DNA of 64,000 bases from Branchipolynoe longqiensis (taxonomy: Eukaryota > Annelida > Polychaeta > Phyllodocida > Polynoidae), in assembly GCA_030323885.1 (NCBI GenBank), contig CM059191.1, forward strand, positions 104,332,292-104,396,291. Reading direction: 5' to 3'. Below the pieces are notes generated by a model that ran no database searches, was not told the origin of the DNA, and saw nothing but the letters and a program-made list of their open reading frames with translations. Numbering within the stretch: the stretch's first letter is position 1; each line of letters begins with the position of its first letter. The position numbers and the translations under genes were made by a program. Below, in pieces: positions 59,601 to 64,000 of this stretch.

Positions 59601-62310
59601 ACCTATCGAACATTACCTCTTTGGCCTCGTCCATCTCGGTGGCGACTGAGACTATCAGCCCCATCACCAGCACACTGCCTGCCCTGTCGTCGGAGCGCAG
59701 CTCGTCACGCAATTCTTACAGCCCGGCCATGTCAGACAGTGGCATCTCGGTGGATGCTGCCAGCACCAGCTCCTCCTCTACGCAGCCGCTCATCAACCTG
59801 GCCAGCTTCAGTAAGTTACAGCTGTGTCAGCCCACAAGGTCTCTTCCTGCATATAAGGACAGGTACTAATTTGTGACACTGAGCACTCATTGCGACTTTA
59901 TTGGTGCTACCCCACTGAGATACCATGCCAATATTACCCGTGACTATCCTGATATCCCACTCAGTCATATTATCCTGACATTGGCCCATCCAACCCATCC
60001 CTTATCCTAGTAATGCGAGGCTAGATCGACATTCAACTCTGTAAGTCATTCAAATTTACAACATATGCGTACAGAAGTCAGTTAGCATACGTGGTGGCTG
60101 AGTCAAACTAATGACCTTATCAAATTTATACTTGTATACAATTTATACTTGTCGCTATCTAGCCTGGCGCTCCGCATTAAAAATTAGGACGTGGACTTGT
60201 TAGCCACAGTATCAGTGACTGGGATATTGGGTCACGGTGTCAACGGCCTGGTCTCCCAGTGGGGGCAGCACTATGAAGTCGCACCGTCACAAGTTGATAG
60301 CCATCCTGATATGACCTTAGATGTTGCTAGGACGTAAAACTATAAACAAGCAAATCATAACTGATTCGCCCATCCCATCCGGGCTGTGATTCATGAAGAT
60401 GAGTTTTTATCACACTGGACCATCAGTGTTCATATCTTGATGAGTTATGGAAGTTGAATAGCCCAATGAAATGCACTCAGATTGTCATCTTTAGAGTAAT
60501 GATTTAAGAATGGTAATAGTCGGGTGATAATCCCTTCATTAGCCCTCTGGGGCCGGGAACACCTCGGGGCACACGCAGGTTTCACATACTTACAGTCCAC
60601 CTGAATGCACTTGCAATTGGGTAGCACTATATTTCTGATATGATCTACAAATCATCAGGAAAGCTTATCTAGAAAAGAAATTCAACTACAGGCGCGCTAG
60701 GGCTGTAAGCGCGTGGAACTTGCGGGTGCACCCAGGGGCTCCCAGCCCCAAAGGGTTAATAATAATAACAATGTATTAATGAGGTGGGCGAGTATCCTAC
60801 AGATGCTTGGAACATGCAGCCTACAGTCTAGCATTGTCAACCCTAGTGGGCACATGTAAATGGTGGAGTTTTCTTTTCCCTTCTCAACAGGTCAAATCAC
60901 AATGAATAACCAAGCCATTCCTGGGCGCAGCGTGAGCAGCGTGACCTGCCTGCCACATGCAATCGGAGCCCGCTCCCACACGCCCATCCCTGGTCAATCC
61001 TCGAGTGAACCCAGTAAGTGAAGCCCATTTCTCTCATTCGGCCACCGCCAGCAGCCCGCACAGGTCGGGCTGGGTTGTATTCGGAAGCAAAAAGTAGTAA
61101 ACATGTGCAAGCCACCGTGTTGTGATGGGACTTGTGCGTTAATGAGCAATGGGACACATCTAGCCACTGCCCTGTCACTGTTGGCAATGAGACTTGTACG
61201 TTAACAAGCAATGGGACACATCTAGCCACCGCCCCGTCACTGTTGGCAATGGGACTTGTGTCCCATTGCTCTTGTTAACCTACAAGTCCGATTGTCAACA
61301 GTGACAGGGCGGTGGCTAGACGTGTCCCATTGCTTGTTAATGTACGTCTAGTCACTGCCCTGTCACTGTTGGCAATGGGACTTGTACGTTAACAAGCAAT
61401 GGGACACGTCTGGTCACCGCCCTGTCACTGTTGGCAATGGGACTTGGGCATTAATGAGCAATGGGACACATCTAGCCACCGCCCCGTCACTGTTGGCAAT
61501 GGGACTTGTACGTAAACAACAATGGGACATGTCTAGTCACCGCCCTGTTACTGTTGGCAATGGAACTTGTCGTTAACAAGCAATGGGACACATCTAGCCA
61601 CTGCCCTGTCACTGTTGGCAATGGGACTTGTGCGTTAATGAGCAATGGGACATGTCTGGTCACCGCCCTGTCACTCTTGCCTTTGGGACTTGTGCGTTAA
61701 GCAGCAGTGGGACATGTAAATTGAAATAAAGTTCCAATTCTATTCATTTAGATATGATCATGTGAGGATGAGCGGTCATTCACCTGTAAAACGCTGTATG
61801 TTGGACACGGCTATTGTTGCACATTACCTTTGAGTGTCGGTGCATTATGCTAATTTCTCCGTAGAACCCATGTCTGTTGGGCCTCACCTGTACTAAGTGG
61901 GAATGGATTACAGCGGATATTCTTTGCTAGTCCCAGCACTACCCTGCCTCTATTCCTCTGATCAGTCAATACAAACTATTGTTGGAGAATGCACCACTGT
62001 CCTTGTTTTGATCACCTTTTTTCTCTTCAACTGCTTTCATCCTAGAGATATGGAATGAGTTTTGTACTGTGTATTTATCTGGTGTGTTCAAATTAATTCA
62101 TATAAATTGCCCACACTGGTGTTACAGATTCACTTACAAATCTCCTCAACTCGGTGGGGCTGGGTGGCAGCCGCTCCCAGACTCCGCAACTCGCTGACAT
62201 TCCTGGCCTCGCCAGCCTCCTCTCGCAGTCTCCGGGCCTCAACAGCATAGGGGGCATGAATCCCATCACCGGGGCATCAGGTCTGCTCGGTCCGCAGCTG
62301 CCCTCACCAG
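35402..62310 (+). CDS. brat: Brat-like TRIM-NHL protein, N-terminal eight coding exons (3' part off window)
   Basis: Coding exons: 35435-35638 (ATG at 35435 in an exon that starts 35402), 36434-36748, 56112-56222, 56624-56884, 57613-57996, 59471-59810, 60891-61013 and 62128-62310. Phases match and give 640 residues. RING: C41, C44, C56, H58, C61, C64, C96, C99. B-box 1: C135-H172 (CTSCKARENAVARCSDCANF), the part most like Drosophila Brat. B-box 2: C194-H227. Coiled coil about 230-420. A Ser/Thr/Pro/Gly-rich linker runs about 426-640. In TRIM-NHL proteins the NHL propeller after such a linker binds RNA and represses mRNAs that control cell fate; here it must lie right of the window. Drosophila Brat lacks a RING, so this is a RING-bearing relative. 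TRIM71 and TRIM2/3 are less likely from B-box 1. Confidence 0.9.
36003..36030 (+). repeat. Short (GT)n run
   Basis: About ten GT units with one interruption in the first coding intron of the Brat-like gene. Otherwise 35702-36060 shows no feature I recognise. Confidence 0.8.
36083..36312 (+). repeat. ~80-bp repeat, three copies
   Basis: 'ctattaatagtaacaattat', 'attgggtgcgtaataattac' and 'tggaaatggttga' occur three times in tandem. The second and third units carry small deletions. The array ends about 120 bases before Brat-like exon 2. Confidence 0.9.
36363..36412 (+). mobile_element. SINE-A tail fragment before exon 2
   Basis: 'cgtcctgatatgacctgttg' and 'ccaggacgtaaaacgcc' with a CAACAACCAACC end match the SINE-A tail with a small deletion. 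It ends 21 bases before exon 2, just upstream of the acceptor tract. Confidence 0.75.
36434..36748 (+). CDS. brat: Brat-like exon 2: end of RING and B-box 1
   Basis: A 105-codon phase-0 exon with acceptor ctgctccacag and donor AAG|GTGAAT. It starts with an acidic run (VEEEEESGN), gives the last RING pair CSVC, then GVEDLPVDIVLATML and B-box 1 from CTSC to FENHK. A SINE tail ends about 22 bases before it, and a 78-bp triplicate repeat lies just upstream. Confidence 0.92.
36803..37952 (+). mobile_element. SINE-B (mollusc-type) split by a DNA transposon
   Basis: The tRNA-like head (36803-36880: 'gtagcttatgcggtagagtg', 'cctatcgatcctgctcagtg') and 'aaccagtggtccacaactgg' run up to 36980. The SINE resumes at 37784 with 'aaaagacccaatgctgctta', 'gtttgacgtccaatagccga' and 'gtgttgttaaatataacaaa'. 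Unlike the copy at 9048 this one keeps the head. Confidence 0.88.
36981..37783. mobile_element. Tc1/mariner-type non-autonomous element nested in SINE-B
   Basis: The 803-bp element has 27-bp ends that match in 24 positions (TGGGTCACTCTACTAAAAAC at the left; 'ccagttttcaggagagtgac' then 'cca' at the right). TA lies at 36979-36980 and 37784-37785. Removing it restores the SINE reading 'gtgcataaaaaagaccc'. The interior is AT-rich with no transposase frame. Confidence 0.93.
38055..38096. mobile_element. MITE-6 right-end fragment
   Basis: 'gatttccgtgtttgccagag' followed by 'accactttcatccctg' matches the right end of MITE-6. The left part is absent. Confidence 0.6.
38138..38466 (+). mobile_element. 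SINE-A, full-length
   Basis: It has a complete head ('gacgggatggccgaatgagt', box 'gtgggttcgaaccatggtcg'), body and tail ('gaccttagatgttgctagga') with a CAAACAAACAAG end. It is among the least diverged copies. Confidence 0.93.
38560..39110. mobile_element. Foldback element, ~270-bp arms
   Basis: The left arm ('tggttggatataagcggttc', 'ttagaaccatgaatattcac', 'ggttgaaataatgttatttg', 'caaggccacttccacattgg') returns in reverse complement on the right ('gtgaatattcatgattctaa', 'gcttttatccaaccatgatg'). The arms meet near 38855-38870. The outer ends are not sharply defined. It resembles part of the AT-duplication element's subterminal zone ('catcatggttggata'). Confidence 0.75.
39335..39655 (-). mobile_element. 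SINE-A, full-length, minus strand
   Basis: On the minus strand the head ('gatgaccgaatgagttagca') starts near 39655, then body 'gctgcttcctagcctggtgc' and tail with 'gaccatagatgttaccagga' near 39340. The head carries a small duplication ('gattcgaaagcattgg'). Confidence 0.88.
39780..40115 (+). mobile_element. SINE-A tail fragment followed by an internally deleted SINE-A
   Basis: A tail ('aatgaccttagatgttgcta', 39790-39850) precedes a copy with head 'ctggccgaatcagtagagcg' and body 'cttgtcactacttagtctgg' that jumps from 'gactgag' to 'gcattgtcctgatatgacga', losing about 90 bases of the middle. Confidence 0.8.
40300..40590 (+). mobile_element. SINE-A 3' half followed by SINE-A 5' half
   Basis: 40310-40437 has 'gcctgatctccaagtggggc' to 'cttaaaactccaacaaccag'; 40450-40590 has the head 'agtggccgaatcggtagagc', the box 'gagttcgaaacctggtcgag' and the body up to 'gctcggcattact'. 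This could be two truncated copies or a rearranged one. Confidence 0.78.
40705..40835 (+). mobile_element. LINE 3'-UTR-only copy
   Basis: 'gattgtatgcttttacatta' through 'gaatatggcctatgctgctg' and 'aaagaaaccatcaatcaatc' match the end of the LINE at 11822-12835. It is a strongly 5'-truncated insertion. Confidence 0.82.
41075..41330 (-). mobile_element. SINE-A lacking its head, minus strand, joined to a minisatellite
   Basis: The tail near 41095 ('gtcctggcaacatctaaggt') and body up to 'gacaagtatcaattttttaa' and 'gtcattgg' are present. The tRNA-like head is replaced by the minisatellite that starts about 41331. Confidence 0.85.
41331..42095 (+). repeat. ~51-bp GT-rich minisatellite
   Basis: Units contain 'gcctgtggctgaacctgtgc' and 'tcgtggcactgcctgtgtgt', with variants 'ctcgtcgtactgcttgtatg' and 'catgtgtgtgcatgcccg', about 14 copies. 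Long frames on both strands (Cys/Val-rich or His/Thr-rich) exist because few stops occur in the unit; they are not genes. Confidence 0.92.
42096..42620 (+). other. Intron with small repeat fragments
   Basis: A degenerate left end of the foldback family ('aaactcaaagcggcatcttc', 42245) and a MITE-6 left end ('aatcagggatgaaaattctc', 42351-42400) are present. The rest is AT-rich. Confidence 0.55.
42628..42925. mobile_element. MITE-6 copy 3 (6-bp TSD CTTAAT)
   Basis: The ends CAGAGATAAAAG and CTTTAATCCCTG are flanked by CTTAAT at 42622-42627 and 42926-42931. The interior shares 'ccctgacaatgctagatcta' and 'catttccgcttttttcccc' with copy 1. Confidence 0.9.
43380..43570 (+). mobile_element. SINE-A, head missing
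   Basis: The body from 'taataggatagcgcaagact' to 'cagtggggcagcactataaa' is followed by a degraded tail. 42932-43379 before it is AT-rich with nothing recognised. Confidence 0.8.
43683..44287. mobile_element. Composite AT-duplication element, second (shorter) copy
   Basis: GGGGACCTTTCATGAGCC at the left and 'ctgaaagctcccc' at the right are flanked by AT at 43681-43682 and 44288-44289. It shares the left subterminal ('gctatacacttggttg') and right subterminal ('aaggaactgtttctctccaa') with 5346-6768 and the spacer 'tgccgctctgcaagac'. Its G/T arm is only about 90 bases against about 290 of the C/A arm. Confidence 0.85.
44511..44725. mobile_element. MITE with ~29-bp TIRs, second copy, 7-bp TSD GTGTGGT
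   Basis: CAAACACCCTATAATACTAA at the left and TTAGTATTATAGGGTCTTTG at the right; GTGTGGT at 44504-44510 and 44726-44732. It is the short form of the element at 21120-21478. Because the flank is GTG-rich, the duplication is less compelling than in the first copy. The GTGTGG/GTGAG run continues to 44770. Confidence 0.82.
44771..45615 (+). other. Intron sequence before the 47-bp array
   Basis: A degraded CAGGGTC-MITE-like fragment ('gaaatccttaaaagtgctgg', 44855-44905) and a minus-strand SINE-A tail ('gtttacgtcctggcaacatc', 45500-45550) are present. No exon was found. Confidence 0.5.
45616..53579 (+). repeat. Giant 47-bp minisatellite, ~170 units, in Brat-like intron 2
   Basis: The unit is 'ggctaatctgtagtagaagg', 'ggcccacaaggtgtggagca', 'ggaggcg' (47 bases). 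Variants fall at few sites: the G/C stretch (GGGGCCC, GGGCCCC, GGGGGCC, GGGGCC), 'aggcggg' against 'aggtggg', 'ctaatctc' in edge units, and a 9-base 'ctaatgcag' insertion at about 48310 (as 'atgcgg'), 49213, 50399, 51771, 52955 and 53199. The first two units (45616-45700) have a different second half ('gggatgtgcatgttctg'). Frames such as the Pro/Leu-rich ones on the minus strand are by-products. The array makes up about 40% of the 19.4-kb intron. Confidence 0.98.
53769..54053. mobile_element. CAGGGTC MITE, third copy
   Basis: CAGGGTCCGTATGGGGCC at the left and 'gtacgaaccctg' at the right carry the same internal 'gccttgaaaagccttgaatt' and 'cgctattcgccattgttc' as copies at 7331 and 13755. No clear duplication is visible. 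It starts 190 bases after the minisatellite. Confidence 0.85.
54054..55200 (+). other. Intron, no recognised feature
   Basis: AT-rich; the short ORFs at 54477-54680 and on the minus strand at 54564-54791 have no family resemblance or splice support. Confidence 0.5.
55208..55275. mobile_element. TTAA foldback element, left-end fragment
   Basis: 'tttaaagctgcataatccga' and 'tgaaagcgtaacg' match the left end of 18080-18752. A middle piece of the same family ('gtagattataagatcaaccc', 'cctcggactgtgcgacttcc') lies at 55965-56060, so SINEs have probably broken this copy up. Confidence 0.65.
55437..55838 (+). mobile_element. Minus-strand SINE tail fragment followed by a full SINE-A
   Basis: 55437-55524 is the reverse of the second tail type ('ggtcttcctcattccactgc'). 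55525-55838 is SINE-A on the plus strand: head 'ggcagaatgggttcgactgt', box 'gtgggtacgaaccctggtcg', body 'cttgtcgcttcctagccagg', 'ggggcagcactataaagttg' and a tail with a small deletion after 'cacaagtcggta'. Confidence 0.87.
56112..56222 (+). CDS. brat: Brat-like exon 3: first half of B-box 2
   Basis: A 37-codon exon with acceptor tctgacaccag and donor CAG|GTAAGT. It encodes VVSFEEMENTEG and FCSIHITENLKYFCEWCQ, giving B-box 2 ligands C194, H197, C206 and C209. It is separated from exon 2 by 19.4 kb that include the 47-bp minisatellite. Confidence 0.9.
56300..56482 (+). repeat. (CCCCT)n polypyrimidine tract
   Basis: About 180 bases of almost pure C/T built on CCCCT/CCCTC lie 80 bases after Brat-like exon 3. 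The Pro/Ser-rich and Gly/Glu-rich frames on the two strands are artefacts. The opposite strand is a long G/A run that could form triplex or quadruplex DNA. Confidence 0.95.
56624..56884 (+). CDS. brat: Brat-like exon 4: end of B-box 2 and start of coiled coil
   Basis: An 87-codon phase-0 exon with acceptor ccttttgcag and donor CAG|GTGGGT. It encodes VTVCQECTLVSHAGPDHRIE (last B-box ligands C214, C217, H222, H227) and then a heptad-like helix (IADIEAKCREELRMLVAESN). Confidence 0.93.
56985..57165 (+). mobile_element. SINE with alternative 3' tail
   Basis: The head 'gtgatggctgagcacccact' and box 'gtgggattcgaaccccagcc' are followed by 'catgtcactctttagcctgg' and then the second tail type ('gaatgaggaaggtcaattgt', 'cttaatggatgtaaccaac'). 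Confidence 0.8.
57613..57996 (+). CDS. brat: Brat-like exon 5: coiled coil
   Basis: A 128-codon phase-0 exon with acceptor taccaattgcag and donor AAG|GTGAGA. It encodes NELVKELKSRQREQELRIMD, then MMKKLITSQLLVLINN, and an acidic end (DDEIETDEEEMPK). The helix supports TRIM dimerisation. Confidence 0.94.
58225..58515. mobile_element. TTAA foldback element, right-arm copy
   Basis: 'atttaaagttagtcggatgg', 'aagtgacttattttaaaggg', 'gcacatcgaagtgctggaca' and 'aacatgttctattaaattaa' match the right arm of 18080-18752 and the copy at 11085. Confidence 0.75.
58640..59335 (+). repeat. 51-bp minisatellite in Brat-like intron 5
   Basis: The unit is 'tagttacgagactcccagtt', 'tcacacgtgtccctttttgc', 'ctttgtaactg'. 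About 14 copies alternate between 'gacacccggtttcacac' and 'gagactcccagtttcacac' types; some lack the 'tagtta' start ('ctgtagacgagactcc'). The open frame across it (Phe/Val/Thr-rich) is a repeat by-product and is not spliced into the gene. Confidence 0.94.
59471..59810 (+). CDS. brat: Brat-like exon 6: Ser/Thr-rich linker
   Basis: The acceptor is ttgctcttgtag and the donor A|GTAAGT. It encodes EMVDSLVVENLGLPPGLIGP, then SSERSSSRNSYSPAMSD and a further Ser run. It is low-complexity with many possible phosphorylation sites (SPAMSDSG-type). It ends in phase 1. Confidence 0.9.
59835..60035 (-). mobile_element. SINE-A fragment, minus strand
   Basis: 'aaggacaggtactaatttgt', 'gctaccccactgagatacca', 'tgatatcccactcagtcata' and 'ccttatcctagtaatgcgag' are the reverse of the SINE-A middle. 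It begins 25 bases after the exon 6 donor. Confidence 0.78.
60085..60355 (+). mobile_element. SINE-A, head mostly lost
   Basis: It runs from 'ggctgagtcaaactaatgac' through 'cttgtcgctatctagcctgg' and 'agtgggggcagcactatgaa' to the tail 'gaccttagatgttgctagga'. It has a small duplication of 'aatttatacttg'. Confidence 0.83.
60360..60890 (+). other. Brat-like intron 6, remainder
   Basis: Unique-looking sequence with no recognised element, leading into the cttctcaacag acceptor. Confidence 0.5.
60891..61013 (+). CDS. brat: Brat-like exon 7: linker
   Basis: The acceptor is cttctcaacag and the donor A|GTAAGT. It encodes QITMNNQAIPGRSVSSVTCL and RSHTPIPGQSSSEP. Both ends are phase 1, so skipping it would keep the frame. 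Confidence 0.85.
61130..61715 (+). repeat. ~62-bp minisatellite with one inverted segment, Brat-like intron 7
   Basis: Units contain 'gcaatgggacacatctagcc', 'accgccctgtcactgttggc' and 'aatgggacttgtgcgttaat', about nine copies. At about 61256-61338 the unit runs in the opposite orientation ('gtcccattgctcttgttaac', 'cagtgacagggcggtggcta'). This begins 120 bases after exon 7. Confidence 0.92.
61716..62127 (+). other. Brat-like intron 7, remainder
   Basis: No repeat or exon is recognised. The polypyrimidine-poor acceptor 'cactggtgttacag' leads into exon 8. Confidence 0.5.
62128..62310 (+). CDS. brat: Brat-like exon 8: Gly/Leu/Ser-rich linker, last exon in window
   Basis: The acceptor is ggtgttacag and the donor G|GTAAGC. 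It encodes NSLTNLLNSVGLGGSRSQTP, then LASLLSQSPGLNS and TGASGLLGPQLPSP. Both ends are phase 1, so it can be skipped cleanly. It leads towards the expected NHL-coding exons beyond 64000. Confidence 0.87.
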
Positions 62311-63135
62311 GTAAGCGAAGCTTTCCGCACCCAGTGCTGTATGAAACCCTCGCCTCGTGGCGTCAGCGTGAGCATCACTGCACTGGCAAGTACTTGCAGA
62401 ACAGTTTTCGGCTAGTGCTGATAAAGCGCAGTAGCGTTTCCGCATGGCTCAACACTAGGGTCTCCTGCCTGCGTATCTTGCATCAATGCTGTCTGATTCA
62501 ACTGAACATCTGGGGATGTGTGCGTGATGAGATATTAATTGAAATGAGGAAGTGTTATAGGGTTGGAGAATAATCGTGTGAAGCGCTTCTTTGATTGGGG
62601 TTTAAGACAATTGGTGTACAAGTGGCACTCGCATGGTATGTCAGATGCTTCTAGCACTCGTGACATGTACAGGGATGCAGTCGTAGCCAATTTCGATTTT
62701 ACTAGGGGAGACTGGGTGAGGAATTGTGGGGGGGGGGGCGGGCGGGGGGAATTCCCCCAGTGATAATTTTAAATCTTGGCCGTTTTGGTTTAGTTTAATT
62801 TGATATCTATATAAATTTATATTTGGTAAATATTGCTGTGATGTGGCAGTCTGGCACTTTGTGGTGTTTACAACACTTCTTACCTTGCCTCATATCGAAC
62901 AACTACCCTAAGTGCAGAAGGGAACCGTTTGTGAATTGTTTTGTTTATATAGCTACATACACACTTGCACATTATGTGGACATACAAACCTACTCTAATG
63001 CACATACACAGATTGCCCTACATACTCATTACAATTTCATTTCTGGTGCCACCTTGCATCCCTGTATGTAGTTTGCTCCCTCTGTACACGCGCGCCATGT
63101 GAGTCTGGTGTGGCCTAGTCATTCATCCTACTCTG
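62311..63135 (+). other. Brat-like intron 8
   Basis: Unique-looking intron sequence with a G9CGGGCG3 run near 62735. No NHL-type exon was found here on the plus strand. Confidence 0.6.
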
Positions 63136-63164
63136 TAGATGTAGATCCATCATCCAGCTCCACC

Positions 63165-64000
63165 ACCTGGCCTACAGACTTAGATACTCTTCACCGGCCC
63201 TGCAGACAGATCCCGCCCCTCCCTCTCCATACTTTGACATGCGGCTCTAGGACCCCTCACCCACCCTGCAGACAGATCCTCCCCTCCACACCCTGACATG
63301 CGGCTGTAGGACCCCTCACCCACCCTGCAGACAGATCCCCCCCGCCCCCTCCCTCTCCACACCTTGACGTGTGGCTGTAGGACCCATCACGCGGCCTGCA
63401 GACAGATCCCTCCATACCTTGACATGCGGCTGTAGGACCCCTCACACGCCCTGCAGACAGACAACTCCCTCTCCACACCTTGACATGCAGCTGTAGGACC
63501 CATCACCGCCCTGCAGACAAATCTCCACACCTTGAGGTGCCCCCCCCCCCCCCCCCCCTCCACACCTTGACATGAAGCTCTACGACCCCTCACCCACCCT
63601 GCAGACAGATCCCCTCTCCACACCTTGACGTGCAGCTGTAGGACCCCTCACTTGCTCTGCAGACAGATCCCACCCCTCCCTCTCCACACCTTGACATGCA
63701 GCTGTAAGACCTGCAGACAGATCCTTCCCTACCTTGACATGCGGCTGTAGGACCCCTCACCCGCCCTGCAGACAGATTCATCCATCCCCCACACACATCC
63801 TTCCCTACCTTGACATGCGGCTGTAGGACTCCTAACCCGCCCCTTCCTCTCCACACCCTGACATGCAGCTGTAGGACCCCTCACCTGCCCTGCAGACAGA
63901 TCCCCCCGCCCCTCCGCCTCTACTTGACGTTTGGCTGTAGGACCCCTCATCTGCCCTGCAGACAAATCCCCCCGCCCCCCAACTCAACCCCTTGACATGT
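63165..64000 (+). repeat. ~65-bp C-rich minisatellite running off the right edge
   Basis: Units contain 'ccttgacatgcggctgtagg', 'acccctcacccgccctgcag' and 'acagatcc' followed by a C-rich spacer of variable length ('ccgcccctccctctccacac'), at least 12 copies. A C20 run lies at about 63541-63559. Minus-strand frames (Gly/Arg/Cys-rich) come from the repeat. It lies in intron 8. Confidence 0.92.

Noticed and set aside
63180..63995. Several Gly/Arg/Cys-rich minus-strand ORFs
   Set aside because: They are frames of the C-rich ~65-bp minisatellite.

Overview
This is a metazoan nuclear window: spliced genes with GT-AG introns, very dense interspersed repeats and several minisatellites, and no prokaryotic gene arrangement. 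Mollusc-type SINEs (one carries the 'gtttgacgtccaatagccgatgat'-like core that I associate with mollusc genomes) and the protein orthologs point to a lophotrochozoan, most likely a mollusc. The species cannot be named from this sequence.

Two real protein-coding genes are visible, both on the + strand and both partial. (1) 828-15498 holds the last ten coding exons of HERC2, the giant RCC1-repeat/HECT E3 ubiquitin ligase: the end of the last RCC1-like domain, the linker and the whole HECT domain with its catalytic Cys and stop codon. The reading frame stays open over 566 residues across all nine splice junctions. (2) 35402-62310 holds the first eight coding exons (640 residues) of a Brat-like TRIM-NHL protein: RING, B-box 1, B-box 2, coiled coil and a Ser-rich linker. 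The NHL propeller must lie beyond the right edge. A promoter-like block with NRF1-like and YY1-like sites and a good splice donor at about 23.76-23.90 kb may be its upstream 5'-UTR exon.

The rest is introns and one 20-kb intergenic region (15.5-35.4 kb), filled with mobile elements: about 25 copies of one tRNA-derived SINE family (some nested or truncated), two other SINE types, three decayed non-LTR retrotransposons, a possible envelope-like retroelement scrap, and many non-autonomous DNA transposons whose ends and target-site duplications can be read directly. These include TA, TTA, TTAA, AT, 6-bp and 7-bp duplications.

The most striking structure is an ~8-kb, 47-bp minisatellite (about 170 units, 45.6-53.6 kb) inside the 19.4-kb second coding intron of the Brat-like gene. 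It has readable variant units and higher-order duplication. Other arrays are ~90-bp repeats in a HERC2 intron, a ~51-bp array at 41.3-42.1 kb, a 51-bp array at 58.6-59.3 kb, a 62-bp array with one inverted segment at 61.1-61.7 kb, and a ~65-bp array that runs off the right edge. I see no functional tRNA, rRNA or CRISPR locus and no intact transposase or reverse transcriptase.
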